Source: Micromonospora noduli
GTDB lineage: Bacteria > Actinomycetota > Actinomycetes > Mycobacteriales > Micromonosporaceae
Direction of reading: 5' to 3'
Assembly (NCBI RefSeq): GCF_003264365.1
Contig: NZ_PYAK01000048.1
Coordinates: 1-46,184, forward strand
DNA length: 46,184 bases
The translations under genes and the position numbers were made by a program. Below are positions 33,294-39,964 of this stretch, piece by piece (position 1 is the first letter of the stretch; each line of letters starts with the position of its first letter). The notes under the pieces were generated by a model, which saw nothing but the letters and a program-made list of their open reading frames with translations, ran no database searches and was not told the origin of the DNA.

Positions 33294-34961
33294 TCAGTCG
33301 GTCGACTTCTCGTCGGTCGGCGAGACCAGGACCACCTTGCGGCGACGGGTGAGCACCAGCAGCGCCCCACCCACCAGCAGGATGATCACGCCGATGCCAC
33401 CGATGAGGCCGACCTGCACACCGGTAACCGGCAGGCCGCCACCGCCCGAGCCACCACCGGCGGAGCCGCCACCGGCACCCGGCGAGACCGTCGTGTCCGG
33501 CCTCGTCGTACCGCTGGGGATCGGCGTCGGCGTGGCCGTCGCGGTCGGGGTGACCGGCGGCGTCGCGGTCGGGGTGACCGTCGCGGTCGGCGTGACCGTC
33601 GGCGTCTCCGTTGCGGTCGGGGTCGGCGTAGCCGTGGGCGTCTCCGTCGGAGTGACCGTCGGCGTCGGGGTCGGCGTCTCGGTCGGGGTGACCGTCGGCG
33701 TCGGCGTCTCGGTCGGGGTCGGCGTCTCGGTCGGGGTCGGCGTCTCCGTCGGCGTCTCCGTCGGCGTCGGCGTCTCCGTCGGGGTCGGCGTCTCCGTCGG
33801 GGTCGGCGTCTCCGTCGGGGTCGGCGTCTCCGTCGGGGTCGGCGTCTCGGTCGGGGTGACCGTCGGCGTCGGGGTCGGCGTCTCGGTCGGGGTGACCGTC
33901 GGCGTCGGAGTGACCGTCGGCGTCGGCGTCGGCGACCCCGACGGGGTGACCGTCGGCGTGGGCGTCGGCGTCGGGTCGACGGCCAGGTCGACGAAGACGT
34001 CGAAGATCGCCTGGTTGTCACCTTCGTCGATCTCGGTGAAGGCCTTCCGCTGGGCGGTGCTGGCCCGCCGCGGCTGCTCCTCGGGCTTGCCGGCTGCCAC
34101 GTCCAGGCCGTGCGCCACCAGCTCGCCGACCCGCAGCACCGGCTCGGTGACGTCAGTGCCGACGGTCACCTTGATGTCCGCCGTGTAGTAGTCACCGGGA
34201 CGGATCACCGCGCCGTCGTCCTGGCAGAGCGCCTGAGTGACGCCGAAGGTCTGCGTGGTGCACGTGTCCGGCAGGGTGTCGAAGGTGACGCCCGCCGGCA
34301 GGGTCAGCACGTAGGCGAGGCCGGTGGCCTTACGGCTGCCGTCGTTGTAGACCGCCCAGTCGACCGGCACCGTCTCGCCCGGCCGCACCGGCCGAAGGTC
34401 GGGGTCGTCGCCGTTGACGCCGTTCACCACGACGTTCGCGTTGACGTCCTGCACCCAACTGGTCAGGTCGTAGCCGGGCTCGGTGACGGTGATGTCGTGC
34501 TCGACCTTGTTGTCTTCCTCGTTGGGGTCCTCGGTGGCCGAGCGGATGGTGACCACCAGAGTGCCGGCGGCGCCCTTACCACCGGTGGAGAAGATCGGGA
34601 TACCGAAGTCCTCGCTGGTGCCGGCGGCCAGGTCGCCGAGGCGGCAGGTGAACTTCTTGCCGTTCACCCGGCAGCCGTCGGGCACCACGACCCGGACCTT
34701 GTTCGTCTTCAGCTTGCTGGTGTCCACCGTGTAACTGACACCCTTGGCGTCTTCCTTGCTCCGGGTGTTGTCGACCGAGAACTTGAACGGCTTGCTCTTG
34801 GCCTCCGTCACACCCTTGGCCAGGTTGTAGCTGAGCGGCACCAGGGCCAGATCGGCCTCCTCGGCCGCCAGCACCGGAGCGGCCACGGCGGCGATGCCGC
34901 CGGCCGCGAGCAGCGCCACGACACTGGCGCGCACCAGCGTCGAGCGGTGGAACGCTGTCAT
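33294..34961 (-). CDS. LPXTG-type cell-wall-anchored protein with Thr-Pro stalk
   Basis: A 555-residue surface protein. A signal peptide with cleavage near AAPVLAAEE (residues 28-34) leads into about 290 residues of beta-rich domains (KPFKFSVDNTRSK, VVTIRSATEDPNEEDNKVEHDITV, GETVPVDWAVYNDGSRKATGLAYVLTLPAG), resembling DUF11-like or CARDB-like extracellular modules. Residues 330-482 are a low-complexity stalk of P-T-E-T and P-T-V-T units. A Gly/Ser linker precedes the sortase signal LPVTG at 510-514, a hydrophobic helix and the RRRK tail. It should therefore be covalently attached by a sortase, which is not in this window. Its ligand is unknown. The gene stands alone, with hairpins on both sides. 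Confidence 0.9.
   Translation of the reverse strand: MTAFHRSTLVRASVVALLAAGGIAAVAAPVLAAEEADLALVPLSYNLAKGVTEAKSKPFKFSVDNTRSKEDAKGVSYTVDTSKLKTNKVRVVVPDGCRVNGKKFTCRLGDLAAGTSEDFGIPIFSTGGKGAAGTLVVTIRSATEDPNEEDNKVEHDITVTEPGYDLTSWVQDVNANVVVNGVNGDDPDLRPVRPGETVPVDWAVYNDGSRKATGLAYVLTLPAGVTFDTLPDTCTTQTFGVTQALCQDDGAVIRPGDYYTADIKVTVGTDVTEPVLRVGELVAHGLDVAAGKPEEQPRRASTAQRKAFTEIDEGDNQAIFDVFVDLAVDPTPTPTPTVTPSGSPTPTPTVTPTPTVTPTETPTPTPTVTPTETPTPTETPTPTETPTPTETPTPTETPTPTETPTETPTPTETPTPTETPTPTVTPTETPTPTPTVTPTETPTATPTPTATETPTVTPTATVTPTATPPVTPTATATPTPIPSGTTRPDTTVSPGAGGGSAGGGSGGGGLPVTGVQVGLIGGIGVIILLVGGALLVLTRRRKVVLVSPTDEKSTD
33516..33977 (-). repeat. Degenerate tandem repeats encoding the Thr-Pro stalk
   Basis: About 460 bp made of six-base (Pro-Thr) and longer 18- to 48-bp repeats, such as GGCGTCTCCGTCGGGGTC on the plus strand, several in near-perfect tandem. 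The period is always a multiple of three, so copy number could vary without breaking the frame. On the opposite strand it yields misleading Val-Gly open frames. Confidence 0.9.
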
Positions 34962-35079
34962 CAGTCCCCCGGGGGTAGGGAAGAAAGAATGGTTGCGGAA
35001 CGAGCGGACGTTATCGGAGGCCGATCTTCCACGCCAGCAGGCGGAGCCGTTTTCATCCGTCCGGCCCGAGCTGCGCAGA

Positions 35080-35117
35080 CAGTACGGGCGGGATGGTCAC
35101 CCATCCCGCCCGTACTG
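35080..35117 (-). terminator. Long hairpin upstream of the LPVTG protein gene
   Basis: Perfect 17-base arms (35080-35096 and 35101-35117, beginning CAGTACGGGCGGG) enclose TCAC. It lies downstream of mqnC and the candidate small peptide gene and would end their transcription. Confidence 0.8.
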
Positions 35118-35201
35118 CCGTGCGTTATATGAACGACCCGCAGCGGGCCGATGGAGGACAGACTCGTCGGTCGACGATGGTGACGAATATGAGCCGGGAC
35201 G

Positions 35202-35300
35202 CTAGCCGCCGACGATCATCTCCACCAGCCCCATACCGGACAGGCTGACGCTGCGGCGGCGGGGACCACCCGTACCGCCGGGGTGATCCGGCGGGAGCAT
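35202..35300 (-). CDS. Candidate 32-residue peptide gene downstream of mqnC
   Basis: A frame from ATG 35300 to TAG, 35 bp after the mqnC stop on the same strand. The peptide starts MLPPDHPGGTGGPRRR and ends SVSLSGMGLVEMIVGG: a basic first half and a hydrophobic C-terminus. Third positions are about 85% G/C, as in genes nearby. There is an in-frame stop three codons before the ATG and no clear Shine-Dalgarno. It precedes the terminator at 35080-35117, so it could be the last cistron of the mqnC transcript. No family is recognised. Confidence 0.3.
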   Translation of the reverse strand: MLPPDHPGGTGGPRRRSVSLSGMGLVEMIVGG

Positions 35301-35335
35301 GAGCGTCGATCAGCCGAACGGCCGGGTGTCGACAG

Positions 35336-36520
35336 TCAGCTGACGTCCACCAGGGGCAGGGACTTCCCCGCGCCACCGCCGGGCAGTGCGATCGAGGAGA
35401 AGTGCGAGACCACCCGCTCGTCGGTCGGGTCGTCGGCCGGCGTGTGGTGCACGGCGAGCCGGTTGTAGAGGGTGTCGCGCTGCGCCGGGATCCGGTCCGC
35501 GGAGCGGATCATGCCGATCAGCTCGTGAAGGTTGGAGCGGTGCCGGGCGCCGGCCGAGGAGATGACGTTCTCCTCCAGCATGATCGAGCCGAGGTCGTCC
35601 ACGCCCATGTGCAGCGAGAGCTGTCCGACGTCCTTGCCGGTGGTCAACCAGGACGCCTGCAGGTGCGGCACGGTCTCGAAGAAGAGCCGGGCCACCGCGA
35701 CCAGGCGCAGGTATTCCAAGGTGGTCGCCTGGGTGCGGCCCTTGAGGTGGTTGTTCTCCGGCTGGTACGTCCACGGGATGAAGGACCGGAAACCGCGGGT
35801 GCGGTCCTGCACGTCACGGATCATGCGCAGGTGCTCGATCCGCTCGGCGTGCGTCTCGCCGGTGCCCATCATCATGGTGGCTGTCGACTCGATGCCCTGC
35901 CGGTGGGCCAGCTCCATGACCTCCAACCAGCGTTCGCCCGACTCCTTGAGGGGGGCGATGGCCTTACGGGGCCGCTCGGGCAGCATCTCCGCGCCGGCGC
36001 CGGCGATCGAGTCCAGGCCGGCGGTCTTGATCCGGGCGATGGCCTCGTCCAGGCTCACCCCGGAGACCTTGGCCATGTGCAGGATCTCGCTGGGGCCGAT
36101 CGAGTGGATGACCAGCTGCGGGTACGCCTGCTTGACCGAGGAGAAAAGCTCCTCGTAGTACTCCACGCCGTAGTCCGGGTGGTGCCCGCCCTGGAGCATC
36201 ACCTGGGTGGCGCCCAGCTCGACCGCCTCGCCGCACCGGCGGAGGATCTCCTCGGTCGGGTGGGTCCACCCTTCCTTGTGCTTGGGCGCCCGGTAGAACG
36301 CGCAGAACTTGCACGCCGTCACGCAGACGTTCGTGTAGTTGATGTTGCGGTCGATCAGGTAGGTGACGACGTTGTCCGGGTAGCGTCGCCGACGCACCGC
36401 GTCCGCCGCCTCGCCCAACGCGTGGAAGGGCGCCTCGGTGTAGAGCAGCAGCGCCTCCTCGGGCGTGATCCGCCCGCCGTCCGCGCCGCGCTGCAGGATG
36501 TCGTCGATCTCCCGGCTCAC
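35336..36520 (-). CDS. mqnC: Cyclic dehypoxanthinyl futalosine synthase (radical SAM)
   Basis: A 394-residue radical-SAM enzyme of the futalosine menaquinone pathway that closes dehypoxanthine futalosine into its cyclic form. The 4Fe-4S/SAM motif is Cys66-x3-Cys70-x2-Cys73 (CVTACKFCAF), with LQGGHHPDYGVEYY, HSIGPSEILHMAK and DSIAGAGAEMLPERPR as further family landmarks. The GTG at 36520 has a CGGGGG signal at good spacing; a GTG two codons earlier is nearly equivalent. It pairs functionally with mqnA at 44.5-45.4 kb. The AT-rich DNA upstream should hold its promoter and that of the divergent islet. Confidence 0.95.
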   Translation of the reverse strand: MSREIDDILQRGADGGRITPEEALLLYTEAPFHALGEAADAVRRRRYPDNVVTYLIDRNINYTNVCVTACKFCAFYRAPKHKEGWTHPTEEILRRCGEAVELGATQVMLQGGHHPDYGVEYYEELFSSVKQAYPQLVIHSIGPSEILHMAKVSGVSLDEAIARIKTAGLDSIAGAGAEMLPERPRKAIAPLKESGERWLEVMELAHRQGIESTATMMMGTGETHAERIEHLRMIRDVQDRTRGFRSFIPWTYQPENNHLKGRTQATTLEYLRLVAVARLFFETVPHLQASWLTTGKDVGQLSLHMGVDDLGSIMLEENVISSAGARHRSNLHELIGMIRSADRIPAQRDTLYNRLAVHHTPADDPTDERVVSHFSSIALPGGGAGKSLPLVDVS

Positions 36521-36596
36521 CGTCACACCCCCGAGCCTACGTCGGCCCCCGACCCACCCCTCGTTCCGGGGATGTGGATGTGACCACGACAGGACA

Positions 36597-36668
36597 CTCA
36601 TCATATTTCAAGATCATATATAAGTTATACGAGAATGCTTGACAAGGTGTGTCTCTGAACACGAACAT
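36597..36668. promoter_or_regulatory. AT-rich divergent promoter region with palindrome
   Basis: This stretch is far AT-richer than the rest of the window. It contains the palindrome TATAAGTTATA (36619-36629), and on the plus strand TTGACA (36639-36644), a consensus -35, with only a weak -10 (GAACAT) 18 bp on. It separates mqnC from the divergent islet genes. Confidence 0.5.
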
Positions 36669-36703
36669 CTTCTTCGCGGCCTCGGCTTACGGAAGGGTGC
36701 GAT

Positions 36704-37099
36704 ATGAGCGAATTGGATACCGCTCCGGGCATTGCCTCCCGGTGTCGAGCCGACGGCGGGCTAACGGAAGCCACCCTCGGTGAGTTACGGGACGAGTTGG
36801 GCTACCGAAAGCTAGGCCGTTGGGTCCTGGTGGAGATCGCCGACCGGCTCAGAGCGACCGGCCTCGGCTTCTTTCCTCAAGAACGGCTCGACGCGGAACT
36901 CAACACCGAGCCCCGCCAGTCACAGACGGTGTGGATCTACATTCGAGACGGCGGGCCCCGGGCACGGGTGATCGACGCCGTGCTTCAGCCTGACAACTGC
37001 GACGTTCGGGCAGAACTCGGCGCCATCGGCACCAAGCACCTCGAACCGCTGACGCCTCAACAGAGGCTGGATCGAATCCGGGACATCGTCAACGCCTGA
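36704..37099 (+). CDS. Hypothetical protein, first gene of the islet
   Basis: A 131-residue protein with ATG at 36704 and GGAAGGG nine bases before it. The first half is helical with a possible helix-turn-helix look (LTEATLGELRDELGYRKLGRWVLVEIADRLRATGLGF), followed by FFPQERLDAE and a beta-like WIYIRDGGPRARVIDAVLQPD. The C-terminus (LTPQQRLDRIRDIVNA) is a basic helix. I do not recognise a named family. Base composition is clearly lower in GC than in surrounding genes, which suggests recent transfer. The second islet gene follows after 38 bp with the same type of ribosome-binding site, so they form an operon. A DNA-binding regulator or antitoxin role is possible but not shown. Confidence 0.75.
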   Translation: MSELDTAPGIASRCRADGGLTEATLGELRDELGYRKLGRWVLVEIADRLRATGLGFFPQERLDAELNTEPRQSQTVWIYIRDGGPRARVIDAVLQPDNCDVRAELGAIGTKHLEPLTPQQRLDRIRDIVNA

Positions 37100-37137
37100 A
37101 TCGGGCACCTTGGCCGCCACAGGAAGGGTCCACGCGC

Positions 37138-37665
37138 ATGAACGCGCACGTCTTCGTGGACGAGACCAAGGAGCGAGGGCTTCTCGTCGCGGCCGCAGTT
37201 GTACTACCGGCGGACCTCGCTGCCGCACGCCGGACCATTCGGGACCTGATTCTGCCGGGTCAGCGCCGCATCCACTTTCACAAGGAGAAAGACGACCGAC
37301 GCCGGCAGATCATCGCTGCTGTCGTGACGCTGTCCGCCCACGCGATGATCTTCGATGCGAGAAGGCACCGTGACCCCAGGGTGGCACGCGAAGCCTGCCT
37401 CATCGAGCTCGTGGAGCACGCAGCGAAGATAAACGCTGCACGCCTCGTCCTGGAGCGTGATGACTCGACATTCCAAGCCGACCAGCGACTGCTCTTCGAG
37501 CAGGTGAGAAAGTCGGGGACGTCCGGCAACCTGCGTTACGACCAACTGAGAGCCCGCGAGGAGTGCCTGCTGGCCATTCCGGACGCACTGGCGTGGTGCT
37601 GGGCCAAGGGCGGCCGATGGAAGGCCTCCGTGCAGCGCATCATCAGAGAGTCGCGGCAGGTTTGA
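37138..37665 (+). CDS. Hypothetical protein, RNase H-like/DUF3800-like
   Basis: A 175-residue protein with ATG at 37138 and AGGAAGGG upstream. It opens with a strand ending in adjacent acids (HVFVDETKERG, Asp8-Glu9), then LLVAAAVVLP, a helix, HFHKEKDDRRRQIIAAVV, a strand ARLVLERDDS (Glu106) and a helix with Asp149 (LLAIPDALAWCWAKGG). That order of acidic residues at strand ends fits an RNase H-like fold such as the DUF3800 group, whose members are often found in mobile or defence contexts. This is a pattern-based inference. It is the second gene of the low-GC islet and is followed by palindromes. Nuclease activity, and a toxin or defence role, remain untested. Confidence 0.7.
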   Translation: MNAHVFVDETKERGLLVAAAVVLPADLAAARRTIRDLILPGQRRIHFHKEKDDRRRQIIAAVVTLSAHAMIFDARRHRDPRVAREACLIELVEHAAKINAARLVLERDDSTFQADQRLLFEQVRKSGTSGNLRYDQLRAREECLLAIPDALAWCWAKGGRWKASVQRIIRESRQV

Positions 37666-37742
37666 CGAGGCGCAGGAAACGCGAAACCCGGCTCACCCAC
37701 CGTCCGGAAGGCTGCCGGGTCCACTTCCAAGGAGCTACTGCC

Positions 37743-37784
37743 CCTGGCAGTTGCCAGGTTACCTCTGTCCGTCACTGACGGACA
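37743..37784. promoter_or_regulatory. Two adjacent perfect palindromes after the islet genes
   Basis: CCTGGCA/TGCCAGG around GT (37743-37758) and TGTCCGTCA/TGACGGACA around C (37766-37784) lie seven bases apart. A looser ACCCGGC/GCCGGGT pair lies at 37686-37720. Together they may form the terminator region of the islet, or an operator or recombination site at its border. Confidence 0.5.
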
Positions 37785-37860
37785 AGGAATTGGGCCGCTC
37801 CAACTTTCGCGCCCCATCCGGCCCTCCGAAGCGCGTCCGTTCATCCGGAGGTGCGCTCCG

Positions 37861-37926
37861 ATGGCATGCGACAAGCACCGCTCCGACGGCAGCTACTGGA
37901 CCGCGCACGTCCGCCCCAACGACTGA
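37861..37926 (+). CDS. Candidate very small ORF with good ribosome-binding site
   Basis: ATG 37861 to TGA encodes 21 residues (MACDKHRSDG then SYWTAHVRPND). GGAGG lies nine bases upstream. It sits between the islet and the end of the paa operon. It could be a remnant of a larger gene, a leader peptide, or chance. No family is recognised. Confidence 0.25.
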   Translation: MACDKHRSDGSYWTAHVRPND

Positions 37927-37938
37927 CGTCGGGCTTAC

Positions 37939-38340
37939 TCAGCTCTCGCGTACCTCGACGTGTATGCCGTAGGTGTCCCGCAGCTCCGCCGCGAACTCCG
38001 GCCCCGCCCACGCCGGCACGTGCGCCTGCCACCACGACCCCTCGGAGCCCCACGGCATCGGCTGCTCGGAGAGCACCGCCCGGAACCGCTCGTCCGCCGC
38101 CTCGATCCGCTCCCGGACCCACCCCATCTGCGGAAAGCCAAACAACCGTGGGTCGTTCAGCATCCTCTCGATGGCGTCGCGAATGCTGAGGTCGAACCAG
38201 TACTCGTCGAGAATGTCGTGATAGCCCTCCTCACAGAACCCGACGAACTGCTCCCACCCCTCCGCGTAGCTGGTCGGAAGCCGACCCCCGGTGACCTCGG
38301 CGAACCGCTCGACAAACTCCCGGTCGTTCGGCGTCGTCAT
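37939..38340 (-). CDS. Hypothetical protein coupled to paaE
   Basis: A 133-residue soluble, acidic protein beginning MTTPNDREFVERFAEVTGG. It is rich in aromatics (EGWEQFVGFCEEGYHDILDEYWFDLSIRD; FGFPQMGWVRERIEAADERF; GSWWQAHVPAWAGPEFA). Its ATG overlaps the paaE stop (ATGA at 38337-38340), so it is translated as the sixth gene of the paa operon. I do not recognise a family. It is not one of the standard Paa epoxidase subunits; coupling suggests a role with the complex or its substrates, which is inference. Confidence 0.85.
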   Translation of the reverse strand: MTTPNDREFVERFAEVTGGRLPTSYAEGWEQFVGFCEEGYHDILDEYWFDLSIRDAIERMLNDPRLFGFPQMGWVRERIEAADERFRAVLSEQPMPWGSEGSWWQAHVPAWAGPEFAAELRDTYGIHVEVRES

Positions 38341-39446
38341 GCGTCGTAGTCGACGGTGAGCTTGTCGGTGGTCGGGCTGGACTGGCAGGTCAGCACGTAG
38401 CCGGCGGCCAGCTCGTCGGGCTCCAACGCGTAGTTGCGGGCCATCGTGACCGCGCCGTCGACGACCTTCGCCTTGCAGGTCGAGCAGACGCCACCCTTGC
38501 AGGCGTACGGCAGCTCACCCCGCACCTTCAGCGCGGCGTCCAGCACCCGTTCCTCGCGACCCATCGTGAAGCTCGACGACCGGCCGTCCAGCACGATGGT
38601 CACCTCGGCCCCGGCGCCCGCCTGGTCGACGGGTCGGCGCACCGGCTCCGGTGGCGTGTCGACGTGGAACAGCTCGGTGTGCACCGCCGACTCGGACAGC
38701 CCGCGTGCGGTCAGCACGTCCCGGACGTCGACCACCATGCCGTACGGGCCGCAGAGGAACCACTCCTCGATCAGGTCGCCCGGCACGATGGTGCCCAGCA
38801 ACCGGCCCAGCCGCTCGGCGTCGATCCGACCGGAGAGCAGCGGCGACTCGCCCTGTTCCCGGGAGAGGACGTGCACCAGGTGCAGCCGGGTGGGGTGACG
38901 GTCCTTCAGGTCGGCCAACTCCTCGGCGAACATCACACTGTTCGCCGTGCGGTTGCCGTACACCAGGGTGAAGGTGCTGGCCGGCTCGACGGCCAGGGCG
39001 GTCGCGACCAGCCCGAGCACCGGCGTGATGCCGGAGCCGGCGACGACAGCGCCGTAGTGTCGCACCCGGTCCGGCGCGAACGCCGTGGTGAAGGTGCCCA
39101 GCGGCGGCAGCACCTCGACGGTGTCGCCACCGCGCAGCGCCCCGCACGCGAACGCCGAGAAGGCGCCGCCGGGGATCTCCCGCACCCCGATCCGCAACCG
39201 GCCGTGCCGGGCCAGGTCGTCCGGGGTGGAGCAGATCGAGTACGACCGGCGCACGTCAGTGCCGTCCTCCGCGGCTCGCCGCACGGTGAGGTGCTGACCG
39301 GCGCGGAACGCGAAGGTCTCCCGCAGTTCCTCGGGTACGGCGAAGGTAACCGCCACGGAATCGTCGGTGAGCCGGTCGACGGCGGCGACGGACAACGGGT
39401 GGAAGACCGGCCGGCGGCGAACCGGGCGGGTGATGGTGACAGTCAC
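38337..39446 (-). CDS. paaE: Phenylacetyl-CoA epoxidase reductase subunit
   Basis: A 369-residue reductase that passes electrons from NADPH through FAD and a 2Fe-2S centre to the PaaA diiron site. The FAD domain shows RRSYSICSTPDD (RxYS), the NAD(P) domain GAVVAGSGITPVLGL and EWFLCGPYGMV, and the C-terminal plant-type ferredoxin CKGGVCSTCKAK with a later LTCQSS cysteine. The GTG at 39446 overlaps the paaD stop (GTGA). Confidence 0.96.
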   Translation of the reverse strand: MTVTITRPVRRRPVFHPLSVAAVDRLTDDSVAVTFAVPEELRETFAFRAGQHLTVRRAAEDGTDVRRSYSICSTPDDLARHGRLRIGVREIPGGAFSAFACGALRGGDTVEVLPPLGTFTTAFAPDRVRHYGAVVAGSGITPVLGLVATALAVEPASTFTLVYGNRTANSVMFAEELADLKDRHPTRLHLVHVLSREQGESPLLSGRIDAERLGRLLGTIVPGDLIEEWFLCGPYGMVVDVRDVLTARGLSESAVHTELFHVDTPPEPVRRPVDQAGAGAEVTIVLDGRSSSFTMGREERVLDAALKVRGELPYACKGGVCSTCKAKVVDGAVTMARNYALEPDELAAGYVLTCQSSPTTDKLTVDYDA

Positions 39447-39964
39447 AGCGCCTTCAGGTGGTCGAAGGGTTCGGAGCAGGAACGGCACCGCCACAGCGCC
39501 TTGCACGCGGTGGAGCCGAACCGGCTGACCTGCTCGGTCTCCGGTGAACCGCACTGTGGGCAGCGGACCGCGAGCGTCAGCGACACGACGCCGGCGGTGC
39601 GCACCGGGGCCGGCGGGGCGATCCCGGCGGCGGCGAGCTTGGCCCGCCCACCCTCGGAGATCCAGTCGGTGCTCCACGGTGGGCTGTAGACGGTCCGGAC
39701 CTCCGCGTCCGGGTGGCCGGCGGCGGTGAGCGCGCGGCGGATGTCGGCCCGGATCACGTCCATCGCCGGGCAGCCGGTGTAGGTCGGGGTGATGGTGACG
39801 GTGACCCGCCCGCTGGCCGGATCCTCCTCGACCGCCCGCAGGATGCCCAGCTCGTCGATGGTGATGACCCGGATCTCCGGGTCCACCACGCTCGCGGCGG
39901 CTTCCCGTGCGCTCGCCCTGCCGGTGCCGTTCGCGATCGTGGGGCTAGCGCTCCTCGCGCTCAC
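39443..39964 (-). CDS. paaD: Phenylacetyl-CoA epoxidase accessory protein (metal-centre maturation)
   Basis: A 173-residue protein of the MIP18/DUF59 family needed for Paa epoxidase, probably in iron-sulphur or diiron assembly. The DUF59 core is SVVDPEIRVITIDELGILRAV and PTYTGCPAMDVIRADIRRAL, and the C-terminal zinc-like motif is CPQCGSPETEQVSRFG then C-x8-CRSC. The GTG at 39964 overlaps the paaC stop. The first 13 codons (SARSASPTIANG) are nearly identical at DNA level to the intercistronic repeat seen in the nuo operon, so the N-terminus seems to be repeat-derived. Confidence 0.93.
   Translation of the reverse strand: MSARSASPTIANGTGRASAREAAASVVDPEIRVITIDELGILRAVEEDPASGRVTVTITPTYTGCPAMDVIRADIRRALTAAGHPDAEVRTVYSPPWSTDWISEGGRAKLAAAGIAPPAPVRTAGVVSLTLAVRCPQCGSPETEQVSRFGSTACKALWRCRSCSEPFDHLKAL
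39926..39964 (-). repeat. Intercistronic repeat copy within the paaD 5' end
   Basis: On the minus strand GTGAGCGCGAGGAG is followed by a shortened middle, AGCCCC, then TCGCGAACGGC. It aligns with the two nuo copies. The unit begins at the paaC stop/paaD start overlap and continues into the paaD reading frame. Confidence 0.7.

Noticed and set aside
33219..33298. Imperfect direct repeat GGTCAG...CCTGT downstream of the LPVTG gene
   Set aside because: Only about 13 of 18 positions agree, which is not convincing in DNA this GC-rich.
33516..33977. CRISPR-like repeat array
   Set aside because: The repeats are degenerate, contiguous, without spacers and in frame inside a coding region.
33337..34188. 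Plus-strand Val-Gly repeat protein
   Set aside because: It is the complement of the Thr-Pro repeat in the LPVTG protein; the minus frame has signal peptide and sorting signal.
36639..36668. Confident sigma-A promoter for the islet
   Set aside because: TTGACA is a perfect -35 but the matching -10 is weak, so it was kept only as part of a promoter region.
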